A stretch of 64,000 nucleotides of DNA from NCBI GenBank assembly GCA_033675265.1, contig JAUJYZ010001425.1, forward strand, positions 124,001-188,000, written 5' to 3'. Of the stretch, positions 24,187-38,205 are shown piece after piece (the first letter of the stretch is position 1; each line of letters begins with the position of its first letter). The position numbers and the translations under genes are program-made. The notes under the pieces are model-generated. The model saw only the letters and a list, made by a program, of their open reading frames with translations. It made no database searches and was not told where the DNA came from. The DNA is from Actinostola sp. cb2023. Lineage: Eukaryota; Cnidaria; Anthozoa; Actiniaria; Actinostolidae.

Positions 24187-25179
24187 TTAATTATAACTGG
24201 GGCCACCTGATGATGTTACTTCTTGTTGTTCTTCATGGAAACAGCGAAGTCTACTGAGTACTTTTCTAAACGCCTTTCTGGTTGCCTCGGTCCTCAGTCC
24301 ATAAACGAAAATGTCAAACGTTGTGTGGCTCAGGAGAATTATTCTAAAAGGCAAGAAAGCAAATTTCCATCCAAAGGTTTTGATCAAGGGGGTTTTATCT
24401 CCAATTTGCAAGATCAGCGAAGGAAGGTAACAAGCCATCGCCAATGCGATCATTAGGATGACGGTTTTCGCCCGCTTTTTTTCGCGCGCCTTTCTTATTT
24501 CATCCGCGTTTAAAGCCACCTGCTCTTGAGCGATCCTCTTCTCGTGGCGTCGAATTTCTTTGAAGATCATTGAATTCGTTATTACAATGACTGCAATATT
24601 CAAAGCAGCTTGTAATATATAAACAGATTTGAACAGTTTCCACTTGCCCATAGCACGGAGGAGGCCACCAAGTCCAATCCAAAATATCCACACTGAGACA
24701 AGTACTATGGAGACTCGACAGTTGGTAATGATCTGTTGCCAACGGAGTGCATAAAAGATACATATGTATCTCTCGATGCTGATAATTGTGAACGTAGTCA
24801 TCGTCAAGGCCATTGCAGTTCCCACGAAATAAGAGAACAGATCCATGTAATAGCAAACCCCTGGAGCACAGTCAGTAAGCCATTGATAGTATGCAAAACA
24901 AGTGATCAGACTAGCGGTACCATAACTTATGTTTACAATGGCTAAGTTTAGAAGTATATAGTTTGAAGAAAATCGCATTTCTTTGTAGAGATAGACCATT
25001 AATATGAAAACACCATTTATCAGAAGTGTTGTAAATGAGAGGATGATGGCGATGGACGACAGAACAGTAAGTATTTCTACATAACCCAAGCGTTCCCGGC
25101 TGTCTCCCAAACAGAGCGATATTATGCATGGCATAGGATTCATGCCTTCAGTGACATTGTTCATTGAAAAGTTGGCCAT
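24187..25179 (-). CDS. Rhodopsin-like (class A) GPCR 3, intronless, divergent paralogue
   Basis: A 330-residue receptor clearly related to GPCR 1 and 2 but more diverged and outside the 3.3-kb duplication. It has ERY at 136-138 followed by the shared ICIFYALRWQQIIT, CYLP at 250-253, and a third loop with EIRRHEKR and DEIRKAREKKRAKT. TM2 carries Asn83 in place of Asp2.50 and TM7 reads FDIFVYG (Asp289, Tyr293) in place of NPxxY, so this paired change is fixed across the family. N-terminal NFS and NVT sites are present. The C-terminal tail is longer than in the paralogues (HEEQQEVTSSGG) and offers Ser/Thr phosphorylation sites. The ligand is unknown; melanocortin/adenosine-like is the closest fit. 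A CTT/CTC tract starts about 10-20 bp before the ATG. Confidence 0.9.
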   Translation of the reverse strand: MANFSMNNVTEGMNPMPCIISLCLGDSRERLGYVEILTVLSSIAIILSFTTLLINGVFILMVYLYKEMRFSSNYILLNLAIVNISYGTASLITCFAYYQWLTDCAPGVCYYMDLFSYFVGTAMALTMTTFTIISIERYICIFYALRWQQIITNCRVSIVLVSVWIFWIGLGGLLRAMGKWKLFKSVYILQAALNIAVIVITNSMIFKEIRRHEKRIAQEQVALNADEIRKAREKKRAKTVILMIALAMACYLPSLILQIGDKTPLIKTFGWKFAFLPFRIILLSHTTFDIFVYGLRTEATRKAFRKVLSRLRCFHEEQQEVTSSGGPSYN

Positions 25180-25189
25180 TAGTGTTTAT

Positions 25190-25352
25190 ATATTGCTTCT
25201 TCTCCTCCTTCTTCTTCTTCTCCTCCTTCTTCTTCTTCTCCTCCTTCTTCTTCTTCTCCTCCTTCTTCCTCTTCTCCTCCTTCTTCTTCTTCTCCTCCTT
25301 CTTCTTCTCCTCCTTCTTCTTCTTCTCCTCCTTCTTCTTCTTCTTCTTTTAC
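25190..25352. repeat. CTCCTT/CTTCTT microsatellite upstream of GPCR 3
   Basis: About 160 bp of TTCTTCTTCTCCTCC units. The position relative to the receptor start codon is the same as for GPCR 1 and 2. Confidence 0.95.
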
Positions 25353-26660
25353 TTTCTTTGTTGCCTGTAAGTTCTTATTTTGCTGTTGCTTCTTTTCGTT
25401 TTCTAGATCTTGTGATAGAAAAATTCGATAATTATGTTCTTAAGTTGAATCAACTACAAAATCGAATGCTGTCAGGGCGCTCTGTTCTTTTGTTTTCTTT
25501 TGTTGCACTTCACTAGCTTAAGTGTTCTATAAGATTCCAAAGAAAAACATGATTTTAATGACAGAGAAAAACAAACCAAATTCGCTCGCTAGCTCTCTCG
25601 TCTCATGGTTGGTTGTATTTTCGTGTCATGGCCAGCTTTCGCGGACATCGAGCCCGCGATGAAGCAGCGGTCTCCCCCAATCGAATAATCAAAATGGCGA
25701 ATACAAATACAAAGGCTTGACTGGGAAGCGATCAAATCAAGGCAAATTAAAGTCTACGTTCTGAAGAAAATTAATTTGCAGTGGTAGAATAGTTTTCTAC
25801 TACTCCTTATGCTTTGTTCTGGCTAATACAAATTACAAAAATACAATTTCCTATGTTTACTTGAAGAAATATTCGATAGCCTGTATATCGTACATACTGC
25901 CTCTGTAAATTTGGATAGAAACATGCGAAATCATGCGAAAGTGCGAAGTTCCAAGTCTAATTGTCGAAATTCTGAGGACTTTTTTCAATTTGCAGTGGAT
26001 GATATATAAATTAGACTTACTTGTAAGGTCATTCACGAAAGCATGTCCAGATTGGAAATAATTCCATGTTTACTTGAGCGCTTTGAAAATGCTCCATTAT
26101 CACAAAATGAGAACACCAAATGTCCGCTTCCGGTGGACGAAGAATAGTGAAGTTTGAAGTCGAAACTTTACCGAAAATCATCATGTTTGGCATCAAAATA
26201 AACCTTAGATATCAAGCTTTCATTTGCCGTAAAGATCCATGGGATAGCTGTTAAAGCACAGGGATACCGTCGCAAGTAAGTTAGATTTCTCCAAGTCCGG
26301 GCCTGAGGGCGCTTGGGCTCCCTGTGCTATTGATCAAAATCGTCGAACCGAGTTAGTATTTCGCTTCTAAAATGTTTCTTCGATAATATTGAGCTCTAAA
26401 TATACCTAACACATACAGTTTGGTAGTTGTTTTCAATTCGAATGGTGTTTAATTCACTAAAGGAGCCTTGTGGAACGTGTTTTTTAGAGCGAATTTGACT
26501 GATACTCGAGGTATATTTTCCAAATGAAAGTCGTTGCGTGACTTCCGGTTCAGGATGACCGGAATAGCTGGCCATGGGAACGGAAAAAGTGAAAAATTAA
26601 GTGGAGTTGACTATAGTCATGGATATAGTCGCCGGCACTGAGAGGAATAATTATTTTAGT
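25353..26660. other. Gene-free stretch
   Basis: No gene recognised. A GGGCTCCCTGTGCTA word at about 26318 resembles the end motif of the 12384-14431 element, but it stands alone. Confidence 0.45.
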
Positions 26661-26837
26661 ATAGAGCCGTTTTCGTATGAGTGGGAAACCTACGGTACTT
26701 TGACACTAAAATGGAATTTTTTTCTGAACCAATTAATCAAAAAACGTGCAGATGCATCTCATCCAATCCTGAAACTTTTTCAATACGGCACGGCACGGTA
26801 CCGTAGCGCTCACAGTGCCAACCCATACGAAAATGAC
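26661..26837. mobile_element. Diverged copy of the 213-bp MITE
   Basis: It starts ATAGAGCCGTTTTCGTATGA and keeps GGCACGGCACGGTACCGTAG inside, but its right end is degenerate (CCCATACGAAAATGAC). Same family as 864-1076. Confidence 0.7.
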
Positions 26838-27327
26838 ATGCAAAAGCAACCCGTTTCTTCCCGATGATTCTAACGAATTGCACAAGGAAATAGCTCGAAA
26901 ACTGTGTGAAAATACATTATTTTGGATTGTAGCTTGATGATTTCAAAGCATCTTCGTATTGTTGTAATTTTCTCGCTTTTTCATTGGCACTGATACAATT
27001 TGTAAACAGAAATCAAATAATTTTCATTAGTTGAAAATCGACAGGAAACCATTTGAATGTTACTTGCAAGCTTTTGAAGGACGTTTTTGATATGCCGAAC
27101 ATCTTGAATCAGTTATCAAACCAGCACAAATTCAGAGGTTTTTAGGCTTATTTTCAAGGAGAAGAAACATACGTGAACTTAAATTTGAACGTCAACAAAA
27201 CTTACAAATGACTTGAAAACTGTACATTGAGTGAGTGATTTAGGAAGAAGTGCAGCTTGTAGTCACTTCAGCTGCTTGCATAAAAAGAAAAGAAAAATGC
27301 TTCTGTTAACAAATGTTCTTGAGTTAA
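26838..27327. other. Gene-free stretch, dispersed-repeat flank
   Basis: 27181-27327 is paralogous to 18828-18942 (GAACGTCAACAAAACTTAC, AAATGACTTGAAAA, GTTCTTGAGTTAA) and is interrupted at its TTAA by the next element. Confidence 0.6.
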
Positions 27328-28333
27328 GGATACGGTTCACCTTGGCGGGTACGTCTCGGAAAACATTTTTAATTTCCTTATTATTTGACCAATTCCCATC
27401 AACTTTACATCATTTTAAAGCTAATAGAATGAAGATCGCCATAATACCGTGATATTTTCTTTTAAATTAAAAATGGAGACGTCGCGGGTCATTGTTTTGA
27501 AAACGACCGTCTCCGTTTGACCGAATTAATAGACCTTACGTTACATCCGACTCTATTGATCTTTATACCATATTAATCACGACACTTTGACCTGTCAAAC
27601 CGTGTCAGGCTTTTGTCATATTCGATGTCGATCAAAAGTTATCTTAGTTGAAGTTTAATCAATCATAAATGTTGTTTCTTCTTCAGTTAACACGTTATAA
27701 CTTTTGAGCAAAAATCAAAATCAAAATCCCTGACACGGTTTTTATCTTCAGTTAGTCTGCTAACTTGTGTCAAAGTTTTAGCAAAATCCATCAAATCTAA
27801 GTACCCTATTAATTCAAAAATATCTTGGTAACTTTGCGAAAACTCAACAAGGAGAAAATGACCTTTGAAAATTTGCAAACATTGTCACGCCCACTTCCTG
27901 CAACGGACACCATGCCATCCAATCACGTTCATCCTTCACCACATTGTTTACATTGAGGACGCAGAAATAGTAAGGTCGTATTACTTATTGCTCTCGTTTG
28001 CGCTCAAACTTCAAAGTCTTCGCGAGGCTGCCTGCTACGATCGTAAAATAATAATATTCCGAAATCAAAAAAAAAGCGAAAACCATTAAATAGGGACAGG
28101 ATCTAGAGAAGGTACCGAAAGAAGCATTACAGGACTCCCGGTCCTAATGGGATTATGACACCAAAGACGTTGTGTTTAGAAATCAGAAATCCGTGTTTCT
28201 TGCGAATATCTCGTAAATAAAAAACATTTTCAACCAGAAAACACTAAAAAATGAAATTTCGATATGAAATCCATCCGTTAGTGACAAAAACAAAAAATCG
28301 TCAAACTTTTTCCACTCAAGGTGAACCGTATCC
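27328..28333. mobile_element. 1,006-bp TTAA-flanked element (piggyBac-like target), non-autonomous
   Basis: The ends GGATACGGTTCACCTTG and CAAGGTGAACCGTATCC are exact inverted repeats. TTAA flanks the element at 27324-27327 and 28334-28337. The paralogous sequence at about 18930-18948 reads GGAGTTAAGGAGAAGC without the insert. No transposase ORF is visible inside. Confidence 0.85.
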
Positions 28334-30950
<2,617 letters not shown>

Positions 30951-31001
30951 TAAATAGGGTCAGGGTTTCGACATCCCGGGGGCACACCCCTATCCTATAT
31001 T

Positions 31002-31055
<54 letters not shown>
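30951..31055. repeat. Poly-C-linked dispersed repeat, copy 2 (53-base C run)
   Basis: TAGGGTCAGGGTTTCGACAT, then GGGCACACCCCTATCC, then an uninterrupted C run at 31003-31055. Confidence 0.75.
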
Positions 31056-33482
31056 TAGGTAGTCTTGATGATTGGTTCAACAGAAAACAGGTGTTATCGC
31101 TGAATCGTCAAAACAACTTGGCTTGCCTCAAGTACAGGTCTCTAGTACCTTTCATTAAAATGAACTATTTTCAAAGCGAACCGCAACTGAACTTAATTGT
31201 TATCCACTTTTAGAGGTTTTCGATTTTAGAACATTTTTTGAGAAAACCAATATGTTCTTAACGTACATTTTCGTGATACAAGTTGCCATGCATGCAAGCT
31301 AAATTTACAATTTTCATGCAGAATATTTTGTCACCCTAGAACTCTCAGCCAATCAAGTCAGCGCGCTATAGTTTGAGCTATACATAGAAACATTTGGGTC
31401 CGGATTGTATAAGAAGACGCGTGAAGTGTCGACAAGTGATTCTCCTTCGCCGGACTTGAATGTGCTTCTATAACGTAACTTGTAAACTGTTTTTCTTGAC
31501 CTGAGGACACGAGACACGTTTTTATTCCCACTGAAAGTCGTCATTGGAATAGTTGATATTTTACTCATTTAGGTAGCAATTATTTGATTTCGTGCCGTTA
31601 ATGTTTTTGTGGTAAAATTGCTGTCACTTCGCGCAGCGATTTATCGGTATTGAGCAACATATTATATATCAAATTAAAGCCGCTCACAAATCTTAGATTT
31701 TTAAACAAAAAACTTTATGACTTTAAGATAGTGGACTCACCAAAATGTACATTTTGTTTTTATCAAAATGAATCAACAGAACATTTTTTGTTGAGGCCAA
31801 TGAAACAAATAATTTTTATATAAAATGTAGAAATTGGTTAAAGCATGCAGACTAATATAAATATACCAGATTTAAATTTAAAATGTTCTACTTGGTAGTG
31901 ATGGTAACACTTTGGAAATTTTTCTATTTTTGCTATTTAAATACGTTTTGTACACTACGAGAGGTAGGACATTATGTCCAGTTCTAATGCATTTTTAATT
32001 TATAGTGAAACAATATGAGAAAATAGAATACTGGATTGCAGAAAAGGCCCAAGTTGACTCACACATTTAATTAAATATGAAAAAATAAGAATTTTACTTC
32101 AATCAGATTATTAAATGTAAAAAAAAGGTATAAAATTTTTGAAATCTTTGTAAATAATTAGGCTTTTTTGACCCAATGTGTAATCATTTTCTTTTTTGTA
32201 TTCTCATCGTATAATTTATGTCTTGATCATTATTAGAACATGATGAATATATGTTTGTAACCTTATTTGTATGTGAAGCATAATCAAAATATGAAAATTT
32301 ATGGCTTTTGCTTCTGGAGTTAACGCTCCCGTCGACCTTAAATTACTGCTTGATAATTTGTGTCATGTCAAACTATAGTAGACGATGTCGGTGAGTTTTC
32401 ATCTTTAGCGTATTCCGTGTTTGATCGCGTTTTTAATTATTATTAAGTTATATTCATATATCATACGCAAATATGAAAAATCATGGACACGGTATTTTTT
32501 TGACAATAATATTCAATATATAATAACTTTATTCACGTGTCAATGATTTAGCTCGGTAAAATAGTTTTTCGGTTCTCAAGCTTTAATTTGATATATATAA
32601 TATGTCTGCATAAATGGAGGGGCGAAACGAATCGAGTAATAATATTGCTGCTTTAATTGTTGATATGCATGCACACTGGGAACAAAAACTGGGCAAAGCT
32701 TGTTCATTTAACAATGTATTGTCAATAGCGAACGCGCAGTCTGTCGATTGATTCATTATTAAGGTCAATAATTAAGATAAAAAATAAATAAAAAAATAAG
32801 ATATATTATTGTGGTATCAAAATCACCAAGGATGATGTTTCAGCTCGGGCATGCGCACTATCAAAAAACTCGTTTTACGTGAAAGTATCGCTTTTTTGCT
32901 GTTGGTTTTCATTTTTGGGTCGATTTGTTGCTAGGAGTACAACAATAATAGGACTACAATAATAGGACAAATTAAATTACAAAAGGGATCTTCGTCAACA
33001 AGACTCCTTTTAAGAAAACCGACCTCATATATATATATATACCATCCAACTAGTACGCATACCTTATTTGTGAGGAGTGACTACTGCCTTCATCCTATAC
33101 GATTATCGTTTCAAATTTGGACTCTAACCTGCATGATTAGGAATGCACGACACGTGACCACATCTCGACCAATCAGACTGCTTGAAAAAAGGAAATGCGC
33201 CATTCAACACGTTGAATTTTGCAGTGTTTGTTTTGAAAATTAACTTCAAAAACAATATATTTTTAGAATTTTGTGTGTTTTCCTCCCAGCTGGCGATGGT
33301 ATTAAGACATTATCACGTGATCGGAAATTACCTCTTATGAAAAACCTCAAATTTCATCAACACATTTCCTTTGGAAATTAAATGTCCTTTTATTATAATT
33401 TTGTGTTTTCCTCCTAGCTGGCGAAGGTAATTATAATAAACTATAATTCATAATAGTTACAGATGTAATTATTGCCCACCCA
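31056..33482. other. Gene-free stretch
   Basis: Very AT-rich with no recognised gene. A 71-residue minus-strand frame at 31353-31568 has no family signal. GACCAATCAGACTGCTTG occurs near 33168. A TTTTCCTCC(C/T)AGCTGGCGA word occurs twice (33279 and 33404) as direct repeats. Confidence 0.4.
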
Positions 33483-33554
33483 CACGAACAAACCCCGTCG
33501 TGTCAATCAATTTGAAATTGATTGACATTAAAGACGCGACGGGGATTGTTCGTG
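33483..33554. repeat. Short foldback
   Basis: CACGAACAAACCCCGTCG and TGTCAATCAATTT are mirrored by AAATTGATTGACA and CGACGGGGATTGTTCGTG, with a small asymmetric insert. Confidence 0.75.
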
Positions 33555-33758
33555 CTGTATATTTATCAAATATTTGGCCCGGGAGTCTTAAGCAAATAAA
33601 AATATATATATTATATAAATATATAAATCAATAAGGGACTTGTCAGAAATTAACACAGGGGGTGGAGATTTTAAATTGAGTGTTGAAAATGATCACGTGA
33701 CCCTCCCCTAGCGATGGGAATGAAATTTCCTGACCCTACCCAATGTAGGTGTCTTGGG

Positions 33759-33982
33759 CTGTTGATCTAGGCAATGAAATTTGTAGACGATATTGTGTTT
33801 GTGTTCCACCGTTGTTTCATCTTGAACTCGAAAGTCGCGAAAGCACTGCTTCCGCCAAATGTCAAACGCCACCTTCACATATCACGCCAAGAAACTCTCG
33901 TCCTACTTTCGAGTTTAAGATGAAACAACGATGGAACACAAACACAACTCGTCTACAAATTCCATTGCCCAAATCAACAGCG
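33759..33982. repeat. ~224-bp inverted repeat beside Penelope remnant
   Basis: GCTGTTGATCTAGGCAATG, ATTTGTAGACGA and GTTTCATCTTGAACTCGAAA are mirrored on the right by TTTCGAGTTTAAGATGAAAC, TCGTCTACAAAT and CATTGCCCAAATCAACAG. Confidence 0.75.
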
Positions 33983-33989
33983 CTCAGAC

Positions 33990-34258
33990 ACATACATTGG
34001 AGAGACAGCCAGACGCCGACAAGAAGAACGAATAACTGACCACAGTGGAAGAGACAAAAGATCGTCTATCTACAAACAATGAGTACAAATACCTGTCATC
34101 CTGCTGTTTCGCGGAATGAACACTTCCAAATATTAGAAGAAAACTTGCGTTATTACAAGAAAAGACAGTTATCAGAAGCTCTAGGCCTATACATAAAAGA
34201 ACAATACCCAAGTCTTAATGAACAAGACACATCCACGCCGCTATGCTTACTTAATTGA
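33990..34258 (+). pseudogene. Penelope-like element ORF, C-terminal GIY-YIG endonuclease remnant
   Basis: The first frame reads TYIGETARRRQEERITDHSG up to SSIYK. After a frameshift near 34080 the second frame continues to a TGA at 34256-34258 with HFQILEENLRYYKKRQLSEAL and ends ...TPLCLLN. The YIG motif, the His/Arg-rich helix and the SEAL...LN tail match the C-terminus of Penelope-type GIY-YIG endonucleases. The reverse transcriptase part is missing; an inverted repeat lies immediately upstream. A second tail fragment is at 54641-54757. Confidence 0.8.
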
Positions 34259-34409
34259 CTTATATGTACTTCTTTACATGTAAATGTATTCTATTGATGC
34301 ATTAGCAGTTGATAGCTACAGTTAGTAGCCGAAACATCGAAACATTCAGTAAATCAACAAAATGAAGTTACTTCTCGTAGTTACCTTTATTTAAATATAT
34401 ATATATAAT

Positions 34410-34615
34410 TCAGGTGAAGTTCACCGGTGAAACCAAGATACTGCTCTACAATGAAGGAGCGAATTTAACCAATATGTATACTACTCAGTTTTTTTGAGTA
34501 CATAGAGTTTAATACAATTTGTTTCGTAGACCGACGTGAAGACTTCACGTCGGTCTACGAAACAAATTGTATTAAACTCTATGTACTCAAAAACTGAGTA
34601 GTATACATATTGGTT
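34410..34615. repeat. Foldback family unit (GTGAAGTTCACC type), copy 3
   Basis: TTCAGGTGAAGTTCACCGGT and GAAGGAGCGAATTTAACC lead into a long hairpin at 34467-34615 whose centre is ACGTGAAGACTTCACGT near 34540. Confidence 0.75.
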
Positions 34616-34972
34616 ATATATAGAGAGAGAGAGAGAGAATGAGAGCACTTGTGCTCCCACGAAACAGACCTGTAGATTAAACAGCAATGAACGAAACGTA
34701 GTACATAATTACTCTTCACTATAAAGCTCCAACTTCCAGTTGTAGAGCACTTTTCGAGGACAAATTGGTACCCTTCAGATTGTATATATATATTATATAT
34801 ATAATCAGGAAAAATGGTGAAGTCTTCATCGACTACATGCTCGAGAATCCATCGGTGCTCTTCGGCGTGGGCTCAGAAATCGCCCCGCCAGAGAACCGCA
34901 TCGACTATTGAGAGTGCTCAACTAGATAAACTGGATCTATATATAACTGAATGTACGAAGTAGTTAAGATTG
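34616..34972. other. Gene-free stretch
   Basis: A (GA)n run at about 34622-34637, then sequence with no recognised gene. A word family around ATGGTGAAGTCTTCATCGAC may be retroelement debris. Confidence 0.35.
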
Positions 34973-35334
34973 TAAAAACATTTTATCTGCTACTCGGAGT
35001 TTCACATGTTACAAGTAACACGATCATCAGGCAACTGCCAGAGAAATAGAGATTCATCGAGATATTGCGTAACTAAATATGCGTGACTAAATGGACGCGT
35101 TAATAGCTTGCGCTTACAATAACATTTAAGTAATGGGAGTATTCCGAAGGAATTTCTTCGCGCGTGTCTACATTTTGACATTAATTCGCTCTTCTTATTG
35201 AGCGAAGCCATGCTGGGTTTACAGATGATAAAATATTTTCCCCCATCAACATAAATTGCATCTTTTGCTTACATTACTGATGATCGTGTTACTTGTAACA
35301 TGTGAAACTCCGAGCAGCAGATAAAATGTTTTTA
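34973..35334. repeat. 362-bp foldback with hammerhead-like cores in both arms
   Basis: TAAAAACATTTTATCTGCT at the left is mirrored at the right. Each arm carries CTGATGATCGTGTTAC...GTAACATGTGAAAC (minus strand near 35001-35036, plus strand near 35278-35311). That gives CUGAUGA and GAAA boxes around a stem of about 8 bp. Confidence 0.7.
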
Positions 35335-35828
35335 CTATTTTGTGCTTAACTGGCCGTCTCTTTAGGGACCTCTCAGTCGTTTTCGCTTCTAAAATAAATA
35401 TCTCCCAAACTCTAGCTAATGAAAGACTATATATATCAAGGTTATTACTAAAACGGGTTTGGTTTCCTTCAAAATATGTTTATTTTATTTTATTTTATTT
35501 TTTGAAATGATTCCGTCTGAGAGCTGGTCAAGAGGTCAAATTTGCATGAAATTGTGCACTTCTTTACGGCGCTGTACAAACTTCGTCTCGCATTATCCAG
35601 CGAAACTTTTTATATCATGTTGTAGATAAATGTATCTAGTTTGTCTAGAGGTAAAGCGTTATTCAATCATATTCATAATAATAATCATATTAATTAAGAT
35701 AATTTCTCCAAATCTATAAACAGCCCATCTAAAAATGATATATTTAAGAATCATTTTTTTAGAATTCTAAGAATGCTAGTAAGTCTGCTTATATTAGATG
35801 TATAGATAAGAAAAAACTTTACTATTCT
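35335..35828. other. Gene-free stretch
   Basis: AT-rich. A TTTTATTTTATTTTATTTT run lies near 35482. No gene recognised. Confidence 0.4.
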
Positions 35829-36023
35829 CGTACAGACCCTTCTCAGCTTTCTAACGAAAAAGAAGGTATTGAGCATGCGAGTAGTAGGGAAATAGGAGTT
35901 CACCAACACGGGCGGCCCGGTTCAGCCCGGGCTACACGGGCGGCCTGGGTCAGCCCGGGCTAGGGGGAGTTCTGGGCCACGGGCGGCCTGGGCCAGCCCG
36001 GGGAAGGAGTCAGACCCTCTCCG
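35829..36023. repeat. Outer GC-rich inverted repeat, left
   Basis: TCTCGTACAGACCC, then three imperfect copies of a CACGGGCGGCC...CAGCCCGGG block. It is matched in inverted orientation at 40842-41085 and directly abuts the 631-bp terminal repeat. Confidence 0.8.
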
Positions 36024-36654
36024 GTCGTTCCCATAACAACACGATACCCTACTTTATCAGTTCTCCTGACACATGTGGTTTATTGTTTCACAACACTTTT
36101 AGTCTATTGTTTCACAACACTTATAGTCTATTGTTTCACTTATAGTCTATTGTTTCACAACACTCAAATCTGACAAAATTCAAACTCTGCTTTATGACTA
36201 TGATAAACAAAATAAAATAGCTTTTAAATGCGCTATAAAAGTTAATAAATAATTATTGTATGGAAATTCAATTTGTTAAATATAAGACCAAACACGTTCT
36301 CAATGACTCAATAAAATACACCAAAGACGGAATTTTATTTCAACCAGACTGGCTAGATACGTGGTTATATTGTTGTATCAACAGGTGACCATATGTAAAT
36401 TCGTCTGTGTATCAGAACAAAAATAACTAGAGTCAAACACGCGAGTCTTTTTAAAAATGTGATTTATTTACAACTTGGCAATTATAAAATCACAACATTT
36501 CTTTAAATTATCATAAAATCACCATGACCACCAGTGTAGTTTCAAAGCTGCTTTATTAGACTTCTAAGGCATTTAAACATTCAAAACAAACAAACAAGAA
36601 TGAAATTTGATAGTTCACATTCACTTGTTCTTAATACTTCTGCCAGTTAGGTAT
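36024..36654. repeat. 631-bp terminal inverted repeat, left
   Basis: It starts GTCGTTCCCATAACAACACG and ends in ...CAGTTAGGTAT inside the last codons of the ATPase gene. It contains a short tandem array of AGTCTATTGTTTCACAACAC. Same length as its partner at 39908-40538. Confidence 0.9.
36552..36557 (-). terminator. Poly(A) signal for the ATPase gene, within the left repeat
   Basis: AATAAA on the minus strand about 75 bp past the ATPase stop codon. The identical signal in the right repeat (40005-40010) serves the plus-strand genes. Confidence 0.6.
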
Positions 36655-38101
36655 AGATTTAATCACGGCTCTTAATCGTTCTGAACGTCGAGGAGGTGTC
36701 ACTACATCGTCGTATTTATGGGCATCCCGATAAGGTATCCACTTGATGGTTTTTTCTTTACTTGGTGGGGGAGTGGGTGGAAATATGGGTGGACCAGATG
36801 GAGTGTTTGGTGTGTTGAACAAGGAGGTTGGTTGCCCCATTTCTGAATGGGTTCTTATTGGAGTAGAAGGAACCTCAACTGAAGTCGATGGTCTCGAAGT
36901 AGACGGTCTAATTTTAGAGGTTAGGCGTTGTAACATGGAAGGTGGTTTAGATGTAACAAAACCACTATCACGAGTTAGACTTGTTGAAGGAACATTTTCT
37001 GGGGTTGTAAAAGCCGGCAGATGACTTTCATCAGCCAACGGTGGTAGGACTGCTTCTTGCCTTGGTCTGACCACCACACTGTTCGGAAGTTGTTGTTCGA
37101 GGTGGAGGTAGCGATTAAATAGTGAAGTGTATTCTTTCACTTTCACCTCTGGAGGAATACTGGGGTCTTTTAAAATGTGGTCCATCTGCTCTTCTAAATT
37201 CTGCATGGCTTTTAAGATGGGTGATTGTAAGTACCCTTGACGTTGAACAAAGTTACCGATGGTCTTCATCGCATCCAATTGACCCCCAGTCTGTGGGGGA
37301 TCGTTGGGAAGAACATTAGTACGCAGTCGACACTCCTCTGGAGTGTTGGGTTTGAGATCCACAAAGAGGTAGCCGTAAGGCCGTTCAACAGCCGCTTCAT
37401 ACTTATGAAGAAACTGGTCGGTCTTGCCAGGGTACATCTGTTTTCCCAATGTTGTTATTTGTAGTTTGTCTCTTGGGTTTTTTAAACAAAACCAAGTAGG
37501 CCGCATTCAAACTCAACGTGCGCATGATTTTGCCTTGAAAGTAAACATTCTGACAGAGGAAAATGACACTGAGATTTCGGTGGTGGGATCCCTTGGTAAA
37601 TAAATTCAAGATCCTTTGGTCGTTGGAGGTCTCGGCCATTTGGTCGTCAATAACAATCAGATTGTTGACTTTGGGATCAAAATACCAATCTTCATCCAGG
37701 TCGTGAGGGATGCCTTTGACAAACTCGATCCCTGGAAGAGTCTCTGCTGCATTTGCTCATAGGCCGGTTGCCATTGTGAATAGCTCCACACAATACGTTG
37801 AGGGGGAGGTTGAATGACTTCACTTGCGTGTTGAAGCAAGTTCTGAACCCAAACCGTTTTTTCCCGATCCCGTCATTCCCGCTACGATAGCCGTGAAGGG
37901 GTGGCGTAACTGAAAACGGTCACACTTTGTGTCTTCAACATTGTGAGTCCGGGGGTAGGGAGTAAACCGCTGACCGCTCTTTTGCATTTGTTCTTGACCA
38001 ATCCAATACTTTCGCTGCAAATTGTCCAACTTATGAGTTCGACTTAAGTGGGTGTATAAATTCTTTTGTGACTTTCCGCAAATAGGACAGCTCCGTACCA
38101 T
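36631..38101 (-). pseudogene. FtsK/HerA-like packaging ATPase gene, three frameshifts
   Basis: Four overlapping minus-strand frames read as one protein. First comes an N-terminal C2H2-like zinc finger (CPICGKSQKNLYTHLSRTH). Then a Walker A (VAGMTGSGK) is followed in another frame by PPPQRIVWSYSQWQPAYEQM. A Walker B-like NLIVIDDQMAE precedes LFTKGSHHRNLSVIFL and RTLSLNAAYLVLF. The last frame has KNPRDKLQITTLGKQMYPG, RPYGYLFVDLKPNTPEE and RLRTNVLP, then a coiled, Pro/Ser-rich tail ending in the terminal repeat. These motifs match ATPases of Polinton/adintovirus-type elements, which power genome packaging. Breaks: an A6 run at 37857-37862 (extra base), about 37737-37745 (opposite sense), and an A6 run at 37478-37483 (extra base). 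Either the gene is dead or the sequence has homopolymer errors. Confidence 0.8.
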
Positions 38102-38145
38102 CTTGCGTCTTCTGAAGAATGAGAACGATTCTTAAAGGGATTGCT

Positions 38146-38152
38146 CTTTATA
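38146..38152 (-). promoter_or_regulatory. TATA box upstream of the ATPase gene
   Basis: TATAAAG on the minus strand, about 45 bp before the ATG at 38101 and between the gene and the minisatellite. Confidence 0.5.
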
Positions 38153-38205
38153 CGAATTTGACAATGTTGGCTAGTCTCAATCTAGTAGTCTACATGTGTA
38201 CATCT

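Noticed and set aside
36743..37464. Plus-strand ORFs across the ATPase gene
   Set aside because: Antisense shadows of the minus-strand ATPase frames, which carry the recognisable motifs.
37478..37862. Canonical -1 programmed frameshifting at AAAAAAC in the ATPase gene
   Set aside because: Both sites carry an AAAAAAC heptamer, but the frame needed downstream is +1, not -1, so the usual slippery mechanism does not fit; an extra A explains it more simply.
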